From: an uncultured Acetatifactor sp.
GTDB taxonomy: Bacteria > Bacillota > Clostridia > Lachnospirales > Lachnospiraceae
DNA: 13,874 bases
Assembly (NCBI GenBank): GCA_910585615.1
Contig: CAJUFO010000095.1
Coordinates: 1 to 13,874, forward strand
Reading direction: 5' to 3'
A model generated the notes under the pieces. That model ran no database searches. It saw nothing but the letters and a program-made list of their open reading frames with translations, and was not told the origin of the DNA. The position numbers and the translations under genes were made by a program. Shown here in pieces: positions 7,647-13,874 of the stretch (position 1 is its first letter; each line of letters opens with the position of its first letter).

Positions 7647-7676
7647 ATGTCGTGAGATTGAGGATGGAGGACAGAT

Positions 7677-8066
7677 ATGGACGAGAGGGAGCAGCTGGAG
7701 AGGGCTCTGGCGGTTTTGAAGGAGTTCGTGGGCACCCTGGCAGCCCAGGCGGGCGAGAGCGAGGCATACGGTGAGCGGCTGTGGGAGGGAATCCGGCAGT
7801 CCGGCGGACTGCTTCAGGAGCTGGCATATTATCACGACAAAGGGCAGTTTCTGTGCAAATACGAGGTGGCCGGATATACGCTGGCCGACATCCTTGTATG
7901 GCAGGTGGATCATTTCAAGCTGTATATGGACAGGCCGGAAGAAATGAACCGGTACAGACAGCCCAGGCTCTTGCTGGCATCTTTTGACACCATGCTGCAG
8001 ATGGAGAAGGATCCCCAGGTGTTTGCGGAGAAGATGCGCTGCGAGACTGGGCAGGACATTCTCTGA
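7677..8066 (+). CDS. Small conserved-looking hypothetical protein
   Basis: This 129-residue protein is not one I can assign to a named family. It is soluble, largely helical and charged, with no signal peptide, no membrane segment and no cysteine-rich metal motif. Distinct stretches are LLQELAYYHDKGQFLCKYEV, ADILVWQVDHFKLYMDR and RYRQPRLLLASFDTMLQM, which look like helices of a small bundle. A good GGAGG site (7666-7670) lies 6 bases before the ATG, and the reading frame shows GC-rich third positions like its neighbours, which supports real coding. It follows the tRNA-Trp terminator and ends inside the first of two unusual hairpins, so its stop codon is part of that structure. Its function is unknown. 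Confidence 0.65.
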   Translation: MDEREQLERALAVLKEFVGTLAAQAGESEAYGERLWEGIRQSGGLLQELAYYHDKGQFLCKYEVAGYTLADILVWQVDHFKLYMDRPEEMNRYRQPRLLLASFDTMLQMEKDPQVFAEKMRCETGQDIL

Positions 8067-8090
8067 ATGTCCCGATATTCTGTGAATATC
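8054..8090 (+). repeat. Two adjacent matching hairpins at the end of the small gene
   Basis: GGACATTC, TCT, GAATGTCC (8054-8072) is a perfect 8-bp stem. Next to it GATATTC, TGT, GAATATC (8074-8090) is a perfect 7-bp stem. The two units are also direct copies, and the C-G pair of the first is a T-A pair in the second, a compensatory change that preserves pairing. The stop codon of the upstream gene (8064-8066) straddles the first loop. No long T-run follows. They could be a tandem protein-binding site or an RNA 3' structure. Confidence 0.6.
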
Positions 8091-8113
8091 CGGGCAACTT
8101 TTTACAAAAGACA

Positions 8114-8143
8114 AAAGCACTCGCAATTTCTCGCGGGTGCTTT
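8114..8143 (+). terminator. Probable terminator after the small gene
   Basis: AAAGCACTCGC (8114-8124) pairs with GCGGGTGCTTT (8133-8143) over 11 bp with one wobble and an 8-base loop. The T-run is short (TTT, then C), so termination may be incomplete, but the position between two genes fits. Confidence 0.6.
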
Positions 8144-8184
8144 CATCTATAAAAGGGGAATTCATCTATCATTATACATGAATT
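8142..8184. repeat. Direct and inverted repeats upstream of the hypothetical/tetR pair
   Basis: TTCATCTAT occurs exactly at 8142-8150 and 8161-8169, 19 bp apart. AATTCAT (8159-8165) and ATGAATT (8178-8184) form a perfect 7-bp inverted repeat with a 12-base centre. The AT-rich stretch could hold an operator for the TetR protein encoded downstream, but it lies about 85-100 bp before the candidate start of transcription. Confidence 0.35.
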
Positions 8185-8254
8185 GTTTTCGTGTGTCAAT
8201 CCCTTTTTTCCCTTTTTTTGATAATTTTTTTGTGCTGTACTTTTAAGAAAAATG

Positions 8255-8263
8255 TGATAAAAT
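8255..8263 (+). promoter_or_regulatory. Candidate extended -10 promoter of the hypothetical/tetR pair
   Basis: TGATAAAAT is an extended -10 element (TG, one base, then TAAAAT, 5/6 of consensus). No convincing -35 box is seen 17 bases upstream. Transcription would begin near 8270, so an ATG at 8275 would have no room for a ribosome binding site. The TetR product might repress here. Confidence 0.4.
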
Positions 8264-8322
8264 AAATTACATATGTGTCATTTTTTGTTAGTGAGCAAGG
8301 AAGTAAGAAGGTGAAATGTTTT

Positions 8323-8784
8323 ATGGAGCAAAACGCGGAATACCGACAGCAGATGATTGAAGAGTATAAGGCTGCCACAGAGCCTCTTTTGAAGTACCTG
8401 CCCTGGATGGAGAAGAACGCGGGGCGGACCGTGAGCCGCAACTATCAGGGGAATGGACTGAGCAAGAGCAGCATCAGTTTTCCGGTGTATGACGCCAATC
8501 TGATGAGCTTCGTAAAGGAGGCGGCGGCTTCGCCGCTGATGGACCGCAATTATGTCTATGTGTATACCAGGAACCGGATCAGGAGCCATGCGGACGAGAA
8601 GAGGCTCATTGCCGGAGCGGAGCTGAAGGATTGGGAGATCCTGGGAGGGATTCTGTCCAAATACGTGCTGGAGGGCAGGACGAAGGCCACGCTCTGGGGC
8701 GATGCGATGCAGGAGGACATCTTCCTGCTGGTGCTTCGGAAGATGCGGGAAATCATCAGGTATTGGGATAAGGCGGGACATTAG
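8323..8784 (+). CDS. Hypothetical protein, possibly DUF6508-like, paired with tetR
   Basis: This protein has 153 residues from the ATG at 8323, which follows AGAAGGTG (8306-8313). A GTG at 8311 and an ATG at 8275 are alternative in-frame starts. It is soluble with helical segments; YRQQMIEEYKAATEPLLKYL starts the chain and YVYVYTRNRIRSHADEKRLI is in the middle. The end, ILGGILSKYVLEGRTKATLW followed by FLLVLRKMREI, resembles from memory the conserved tail of DUF6508 proteins, but I cannot confirm this. No catalytic motif is evident. The tetR gene starts 26 bp after its stop in the same direction, so both are probably one transcript. The link suggests a function tied to whatever the TetR protein senses. 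Confidence 0.65.
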   Translation: MEQNAEYRQQMIEEYKAATEPLLKYLPWMEKNAGRTVSRNYQGNGLSKSSISFPVYDANLMSFVKEAAASPLMDRNYVYVYTRNRIRSHADEKRLIAGAELKDWEILGGILSKYVLEGRTKATLWGDAMQEDIFLLVLRKMREIIRYWDKAGH

Positions 8785-8810
8785 GGAAAAGGGATCAATT
8801 GGGGGACAGC

Positions 8811-9407
8811 ATGGGAGAAAAGTCGGTACAGAAGAGGAAGTATATATTGGAGAAAGCCCGGCAGGTGTTCGTGGATAAGGGCTTCAAGAAGGTCACCATG
8901 AAGGATATCGTGGAGGCCTGCGAGATCAGCCGAGGGGGCCTCTATCTGTACTTTGACGATACTGGCCAGATTTTCACGGAAGTCATGAAGATGGAGAGCC
9001 AGCAGGCGGACGATGTGTTCTCGGACAGCATCTCGGAGGATGCCACGGCTGCAGATATCCTTTTCCTGTTCCTGCGGGAGCAGAAGAAAGAGCTGCTGCG
9101 AAAGAGCGACACCCTGACCCAGGCCATCTATGAATTCTACTTCCAGAGCGAGCCGGTGAGGAAGGGAAATATGCTCAAGCGCCAGTTCGACTCCGGGGTG
9201 AAAATCATGGAACGGCTCATTGCCATGGGTGTGGAGCAGGGGCAATTCTCCTGTGAGGACTGCAGGGGCATGGCCCGGCATATCATGTTCGTGCTGGAGG
9301 GACTGAAGATTTCCGCCCAGACCATAGGAATCACCTCGGAGGCTGTGGACAGGGAGATACTGTTCATCATGAAATTCCTGGGCGTGATTGGCGACAATGC
9401 TGAATAA
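8811..9407 (+). CDS. TetR/AcrR-family transcriptional regulator
   Basis: This 198-residue repressor-type protein has the N-terminal TetR DNA-binding domain at about residues 10-55: ILEKARQVFVDKGFKKVTM, then DIVEACEISRGGLYLYF, the recognition helix and the family's Y-x-YF ending. The rest is an all-helical ligand-binding and dimerisation region that is too variable to identify a ligand. The ATG at 8811 follows GGGGGA (8801-8806) at short spacing; a TTG at 8799 in frame is an alternative that would add four residues. It is 26 bp after the preceding hypothetical gene and likely controls its own small operon. No efflux pump is in the window, so the usual drug-efflux role has no support here. The next gene, purL, starts 67 bp after its stop. 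Confidence 0.92.
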   Translation: MGEKSVQKRKYILEKARQVFVDKGFKKVTMKDIVEACEISRGGLYLYFDDTGQIFTEVMKMESQQADDVFSDSISEDATAADILFLFLREQKKELLRKSDTLTQAIYEFYFQSEPVRKGNMLKRQFDSGVKIMERLIAMGVEQGQFSCEDCRGMARHIMFVLEGLKISAQTIGITSEAVDREILFIMKFLGVIGDNAE

Positions 9408-9474
9408 TGTACAAAGATTTTCCAAGCCCGTAGGGGGCACAACAGTAGGCGATTTTGAATGAATGGAGGAGCGT

Positions 9475-12400
9475 ATGGGAATTGTCAGACGTATCTATGT
9501 GGAGAAAAAGAAGGCTTTCGCGGTAAAGGCGAAGGAGCTGCAGGAGGACATCGGAAGCTTTTTAGGGATAGGGGTGGAGGACGTGAGGGTCTTTATCCGC
9601 TATGATGTGGAGAACATTTCCGACGAAGTGTTTGAAAGGGCATGCAGGACCGTATTCTCGGAGCCCCCTGTGGATGAGCTCTATCGAGAGGACATTGAGG
9701 TTCCTGCAAATGCCAGGGTCTTCTCGGTGGAGTTCCTGCCAGGCCAGTTCGACCAGCGGGCGGATTCGGCAGTGCAGTGCGTCCAGTTCCTGAAGGAAGA
9801 CGAGAATCCCGTCATCCGAACGGCAGTCACATATATGATTCTGGGAGACATCACGGAGGAGGAATTCGCCCGGATCAAGGCGTACTGCATCAACCCCGTG
9901 GATTCCAGGGAGACAGGCCTGGAGAAACCGGATACATTGGTGACGGAATTCGAGGAGCCCGGGGACGTGGCATTGCTTCAGGGCTTCGCCCGGATGGAGG
10001 AGGGGAAGCTGCGGGAATTGTACGATTCCCTGTCATTGGCTATGACATTCAAGGATTTCCTCCATATCCAGAAGTATTTCAGGGAGGACGAGAGGCGCGA
10101 CCCCACCATGACGGAGATTCGCGTGCTGGACACCTACTGGTCTGACCACTGCCGCCATACCACCTTCTCCACGGAGCTGACGGAGGTGGAGTTCGGGGAG
10201 GGGTATTACCGCACGCCCTTAGAGACCACATACAGAAGCTATCTGGACACCAGGGAGGAGGTCTTCGCAGGCCGGAAGGACAGATTCATCTGCCTGATGG
10301 ACCTGGCTCTGATGGCCATGCGGAAGCTGAAGAAGGAGGGGAAGCTCTCCGACATGGAGGAATCGGATGAAATCAATGCCTGCTCCGTGGTGGTGCCCGT
10401 GGAGATGGACTACAGCGATGCAGGCGGGCCGTCCAAGGTCACGGAGGAGTGGCTGGTGTTCTTCAAGAACGAGACCCATAACCATCCCACGGAGATAGAG
10501 CCCTTCGGCGGCGCGGCCACCTGCCTGGGCGGCGCCATCCGCGATCCCCTGTCCGGCAGGGGCTATGTGTACCAGGCCATGCGCGTCACCGGGGCCGCGG
10601 ATCCCACCGTTCCCGTGGCGGACACTTTGAAGGGCAAGCTCCCCCAGAAGAAGCTGGTGCGGGGCGCGGCCTCCGGCTATTCTTCCTACGGCAACCAGAT
10701 CGGCCTGGCCACGGGCTTCGTGAAGGAAATCTACCATCCGAACTATGTGGCCAAGCGCATGGAGATTGGCGCCGTCATGGGCGCTGCCCCCAGGAAGAAC
10801 GTGATCCGGGAGACCTCGGATCCGGGGGACATCATCATCCTCTTAGGCGGACGCACCGGACGGGACGGCTGCGGCGGGGCCACCGGCTCCTCCAAGGTAC
10901 ATACGGAGCAGTCCATCGAGACCTGCGGCGCGGAGGTGCAGAAGGGAAATGCCCCCACAGAGCGCAAAATCCAGAGGCTGTTCCGCAGGGAGGAGGTCAG
11001 CAGCATCATCAAGAAGTGCAACGACTTCGGCGCGGGCGGGGTGTCCGTGGCCATCGGCGAGCTGGCGGACGGCCTGCGGGTGGACCTGGACAAGGTGCCC
11101 AAGAAGTACGCGGGCTTAGACGGCACGGAGCTGGCCATCTCCGAGTCCCAGGAGCGCATGGCCGTGGTGGTGGATCCGAATGACGTGGACGCCTTCCTGA
11201 AGTATGCCGGGGAGGAGAACCTGGAGGCCGTGGCGGTGGCCGTGGTGACGGAAGAACCCAGGCTGGTGCTGAGCTGGCGGGGAAAGGAAATCGTGAACCT
11301 GAAGCGGGCCTTCCTGGACACCAACGGCGCGCACCAGGAGACTAAGGTAAAGGTGGACATCCCTGACGAAGAAGGGAATTATTTTAAACGATACGCCGTC
11401 CCTGCGGTGGAGGAGGCCCTGGAGAAGAAGGACGTGAAGGCCGCATGGCTGGCGCTTTTGAACGATTTGAACGTGTGCTCCCAGAAGGGCCTGGTGGAGA
11501 TGTTCGACGCCTCCATCGGCGCGGGCAGCGTGCTGATGCCCTACGGCGGGAAGCACCAGCTGACGGAGACCCAGGCCATGGTGGCAAAGCTCCCTGTGCT
11601 TAGGGGGAAGACGGACACCGTCACCATGATGGGCTACGGCTTCGACCCCTATCTGTCCTCCTGGAGCCCCTACCACGGCGCGGTGTACGCGGTGGTGGAG
11701 TCCATGGCGAAGATTGTGGCAAACGGCGGCGACGCCTCCAAGATAAGGTTCACCTTCCAGGAATATTTCCGCAGGATGACGGAGGATCCTTCCCGGTGGA
11801 GCCAGCCCTTTGCGGCGCTGCTGGGGGCCTATGATGCCCAGATCGGCTTCGGACTGCCCTCCATCGGCGGCAAGGACAGCATGTCGGGCACCTTCAACGA
11901 CATAGATGTGCCGCCCACGCTGGTGTCCTTTGCCGTGGACATCGCAAAGCAAGGGGACATCGTGACGCCGGAGCTGAAGGAGGCGGGGCATAAGCTGGTC
12001 CGCTTCCGGATAGAGAAGGACGATTTCGAAATCCCCGTGTACGATGAGACGGCGGCGCTCTATGATTACATTCACCGCCTGACCGGCAGCGGGGTGGCCG
12101 TGGCGGCCTATGCCCTGGATGCCAAGGGGGTGGCGGCTGCCGTAGCCAAGATGGCTTTCGGAAATAAGTTGGGCGTAGTTATCGACAGCGAAGTCAAGGA
12201 GGCGGAGCTTTTCGAGAACGGGCTGGGAGATATCCTGGTAGAGATAGCGGCAAGAGATGCGGCCGCTTTGCTGGAGTCCGGGTTCGACTGCAAGGTAATC
12301 GGTACGGTGACGGAGGAGCCGGCCTTTGTGTACGGCGATGTGCGGATCGGCATGGAGGAGGCGCTGGAAGCCTGGACTTCCAGGCTGGAGAAGGTGTATC

Positions 12401-13284
12401 CCACCAAGGCGGTGCGGGAGAGCGCGCCTGTGGACAGCAAGTGCTTTAAGGCAGAACATGTATACGTCTGCAAGCACAAGGTCGCGCGGCCTACCGTATT
12501 CATCCCTGTGTTCCCGGGGACGAACTGCGAGTATGACAGTGGGAAGGCCTTTGAGCGGGCCGGGGCGGACGTGGTCACGAAGGTGTTCCGGAATCTAAGC
12601 GCCCAGGACATCCGGGAATCTGTGGACGAATTTGAAAAGGCTATCTCTCAGGCCCAGATTATCATGTTCCCCGGAGGCTTCTCCGCGGGCGACGAGCCGG
12701 ACGGCAGCGCCAAGTTCTTCGCTACGGCTTTCCAGAATGAGAAGCTGAAGGAGGCGGTGACAGATTTGCTGCAGAAGAGGGACGGCCTGGCGCTGGGCAT
12801 CTGCAATGGCTTCCAGGCGCTGGTCAAGCTGGGGCTTATGCCTTACGGCGAGATTGTGGGCCAGAGGGCGGATTCGCCTACGCTGACCTTTAATACAATC
12901 AACAGGCATATCTCCAAGATGGTGTATACGAAGGTGGTCTCCAATAAATCGCCTTGGCTCCAGGGCGCTGAACTTGGCGGCGTGTACTGCAATCCGGCCT
13001 CTCACGGCGAGGGCAGGTTCGTTGCGCCGAAGGAATGGATAGACAGGCTCTTCGCGGAGGGCCAGGTGGCTACCCAGTACTGCGACCAGGCGGGGAATGT
13101 GTCCATGGACGAGGAGTACAATATCAACGGCTCCTACGCGGCCATCGAGGGTATCACCTCCCCGGACGGACGGTGCCTAGGCAAGATGGCGCACTCCGAG
13201 AGGCGGGACAGCGCTGTGGCCATGAATATCTATGGAAATCAAGATATACGCATTTTCAAGTCAGGAGTGTCGTATTTTAGATAA
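9475..13284 (+). CDS. purL: Phosphoribosylformylglycinamidine synthase, single-chain
   Basis: This 1,269-residue enzyme catalyses step 4 of purine synthesis: FGAR, glutamine and ATP give FGAM. The single chain holds a PurS-like N-terminal domain (about 1-90), a linker with YWSDHCRH (about 221-228), two AIRS-type halves and a glutaminase domain (about 1007-1269). The first half has ETHNHPTE (333-340) and GGRTGRDG (from 458); the second has IGGKDSMSG (from 797). The glutaminase domain has GICNGFQAL with nucleophile Cys1110, HGEGR (His1177), and MAHSERR with His1240 and Glu1242. All catalytic residues are present and the frame is unbroken, so it should be active. The length fits the clostridial clade-II type. 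ATG 9475 is chosen because GGAGG (9465-9469) precedes it by 5 bases; ATG 9463 overlaps that site. No riboswitch is seen in the 67-bp gap before it. Confidence 0.97.
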   Translation: MGIVRRIYVEKKKAFAVKAKELQEDIGSFLGIGVEDVRVFIRYDVENISDEVFERACRTVFSEPPVDELYREDIEVPANARVFSVEFLPGQFDQRADSAVQCVQFLKEDENPVIRTAVTYMILGDITEEEFARIKAYCINPVDSRETGLEKPDTLVTEFEEPGDVALLQGFARMEEGKLRELYDSLSLAMTFKDFLHIQKYFREDERRDPTMTEIRVLDTYWSDHCRHTTFSTELTEVEFGEGYYRTPLETTYRSYLDTREEVFAGRKDRFICLMDLALMAMRKLKKEGKLSDMEESDEINACSVVVPVEMDYSDAGGPSKVTEEWLVFFKNETHNHPTEIEPFGGAATCLGGAIRDPLSGRGYVYQAMRVTGAADPTVPVADTLKGKLPQKKLVRGAASGYSSYGNQIGLATGFVKEIYHPNYVAKRMEIGAVMGAAPRKNVIRETSDPGDIIILLGGRTGRDGCGGATGSSKVHTEQSIETCGAEVQKGNAPTERKIQRLFRREEVSSIIKKCNDFGAGGVSVAIGELADGLRVDLDKVPKKYAGLDGTELAISESQERMAVVVDPNDVDAFLKYAGEENLEAVAVAVVTEEPRLVLSWRGKEIVNLKRAFLDTNGAHQETKVKVDIPDEEGNYFKRYAVPAVEEALEKKDVKAAWLALLNDLNVCSQKGLVEMFDASIGAGSVLMPYGGKHQLTETQAMVAKLPVLRGKTDTVTMMGYGFDPYLSSWSPYHGAVYAVVESMAKIVANGGDASKIRFTFQEYFRRMTEDPSRWSQPFAALLGAYDAQIGFGLPSIGGKDSMSGTFNDIDVPPTLVSFAVDIAKQGDIVTPELKEAGHKLVRFRIEKDDFEIPVYDETAALYDYIHRLTGSGVAVAAYALDAKGVAAAVAKMAFGNKLGVVIDSEVKEAELFENGLGDILVEIAARDAAALLESGFDCKVIGTVTEEPAFVYGDVRIGMEEALEAWTSRLEKVYPTKAVRESAPVDSKCFKAEHVYVCKHKVARPTVFIPVFPGTNCEYDSGKAFERAGADVVTKVFRNLSAQDIRESVDEFEKAISQAQIIMFPGGFSAGDEPDGSAKFFATAFQNEKLKEAVTDLLQKRDGLALGICNGFQALVKLGLMPYGEIVGQRADSPTLTFNTINRHISKMVYTKVVSNKSPWLQGAELGGVYCNPASHGEGRFVAPKEWIDRLFAEGQVATQYCDQAGNVSMDEEYNINGSYAAIEGITSPDGRCLGKMAHSERRDSAVAMNIYGNQDIRIFKSGVSYFR

Positions 13285-13637
13285 TGAAAAAGACCGGCAT
13301 TGATGGCAGAGGCTTGTCAATGCACTCCGTGAGCAAACAGATGGCGCATTAGGAATCCGCAGGTAAATGGGTCTCCAGAAGGCTGACCAGCATTCTGGAG
13401 ACCTGCATACCGTCCTCCCTGACGGCGGAGGATGGCAAAGAGGGCGCCCAAGCTGCCAGTGCAGGTGCAGTCTGGAGATTCTGTCTAAACATCACATCGA
13501 GTTTCTTGAAATCTTTTGAAATCCCCTTAATTCGATTTATAGAAAAATAAAAGTGCGAATGTCTGATTTGTCGCAGATGTATTTCAGAGGAAACGGGGCG
13601 GAGTATAAAAAACGACCAGAATAGTAAAAAGGAAAAA
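13285..13637. other. Gene-poor stretch after purL, with inverted repeats
   Basis: No gene can be supported in this 353-bp stretch. It contains a 7-bp inverted repeat (GCATTGA 13297-13303, TCAATGC 13317-13323) and a stronger one at 13370-13403, neither followed by a T-run. From about 13490 the base composition turns clearly AT-rich. A 115-codon frame on the - strand (13349-13696) is open, but it has no ribosome binding site at its later ATGs and overlaps the better + strand frame at 13638. It may be decayed DNA of an accessory element. Confidence 0.5.
13370..13403. repeat. 11-bp perfect inverted repeat downstream of purL
   Basis: GGTCTCCAGAA (13370-13380) pairs exactly with TTCTGGAGACC (13393-13403). 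The 12-base centre also contains GCTG, AC, CAGC, making the whole nearly palindromic. In addition GCAGGT (13359-13364) can pair with ACCTGC (13401-13406), an alternative fold. There is no T-run, so it is not a classical terminator; it could stabilise the purL mRNA 3' end or be a binding site. Confidence 0.55.
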
Positions 13638-13772
13638 ATGGATAGAAATGTTAATCTTATAACGGATTTGGACGGAAGAAAAATAGTTCTTTTCAACGAT
13701 ATCAGGTTTCAGTCGCGCAGAGGGGTGGACTGGCATAAGGTTGAAGCCTACCTAAACCAAAGACTTTTGTGA
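13638..13772 (+). pseudogene. Short 44-codon frame, probably a truncated accessory-element gene
   Basis: The frame starts at ATG 13638 with AAAAAGGA (13626-13633) upstream and ends with TGA at 13770-13772. Its product starts MDRNVNLITDLDGRKIVLFN and contains IRFQSRRGVDWHKVEAYL. This resembles, from memory, the N-terminus of longer hypothetical proteins of Clostridia found near mobile elements, where the chain continues well beyond the YL segment. Here it stops at NQRLL, and no other frame continues the pattern, so it looks cut off. The AT-rich surroundings differ from purL. It could instead be a genuine tiny protein; identification is tentative. Confidence 0.4.
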
Positions 13773-13844
13773 AACCTTTCGAAGCTTCCCGCGCTCCCTT
13801 ATATAAAGAAAAGGAACAGGTTCATTTCAGGAGGGAGAGATTCT

Positions 13845-13874
13845 TTGTGGACGGAAGAAAATTATCAGGGATGC
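13845..13874 (+). CDS. Possible start of a gene running off the right edge
   Basis: A strong AGGAGGGAG (13829-13837) is followed by TTG at 13845, opening a frame that reads MWTEENYQGC to the window end. A GTG at 13847 opens another frame (MDGRKLSGM). The ribosome binding site is the main evidence; which start is used, or whether any is, cannot be decided from ten codons. Confidence 0.25.
   Translation, partial: MWTEENYQGC

Noticed and set aside
9408..9474. A purine riboswitch or attenuator before purL
   Set aside because: The gap is only 67 bp, and I see neither the conserved purine-riboswitch core nor a terminator stem.
11116..12477. A 453-codon - strand frame inside purL
   Set aside because: PurL motifs run unbroken through this region on the + strand; the antisense frame is a composition artefact.
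13349..13696. A 115-codon - strand frame with a hydrophobic segment
   Set aside because: It lacks a supported start, overlaps the + strand frame at 13638, and its product is not recognised. It is kept only as a note in the gene-poor stretch.
1..13874. CRISPR array, rRNA genes, complete insertion sequence, toxin-antitoxin or phage-defence module
   Set aside because: No regularly spaced repeats, rRNA motifs, transposase, nuclease or reverse-transcriptase motifs were seen on either strand.

Overview
The window reads as chromosomal DNA of a gut-type Clostridia member, most likely Lachnospiraceae. The grounds are the lplB/ytcP/lplA-style sugar ABC transporter without its own ATPase, the single-chain clade-II type PurL of about 1,270 residues, strong AGGAGG-type ribosome binding sites, and the two small lineage-style conserved hypothetical proteins. 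This placement is inference from gene types, not from a database search. Every convincing gene lies on the + strand.

Region 1 (about 1-7385) is a carbohydrate-utilisation locus. It holds an AraC-family regulator with an N-terminal cupin-like domain (154-1161), two permeases (1262-2188 and 2201-3121), a substrate-binding lipoprotein (3182-5050), a probable terminator (5094-5138), and a large three-domain enzyme (5262-7340). The enzyme looks like a CBM6-like module, a GH71/GH99/WbsX-like barrel with a WNEW motif, and a CBM9-like C-terminal module. It has no signal peptide. The simplest model is that the regulator senses an imported glycan and activates transporter and enzyme, the transporter imports an oligosaccharide using a shared ATPase encoded elsewhere, and the enzyme cleaves it in the cytoplasm. 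Candidate promoters with repeat elements lie before the transporter operon and before the enzyme gene.

Region 2 (about 7460-9407) holds a tRNA-Trp gene with a good promoter and a terminator, a 129-residue conserved-looking hypothetical, a pair of adjacent near-perfect hairpins that differ by a compensatory base-pair change, and a two-gene unit of a 153-residue hypothetical (possibly DUF6508-like) and a TetR-family regulator.

Region 3 (9475-13284) is a complete, apparently intact purL with its glutaminase triad present. Region 4 (13285-13874) is AT-richer and gene-poor. It contains two inverted repeats, a 44-codon reading frame that looks like the start of a truncated accessory-element gene, and possibly the first codons of another gene at the right edge.

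The strongest candidate for something not well described is the cytosolic CBM6-like/GH99-like/CBM9-like enzyme with its dedicated importer and regulator. The most unusual non-coding signal is the tandem covarying hairpin pair at 8054-8090.
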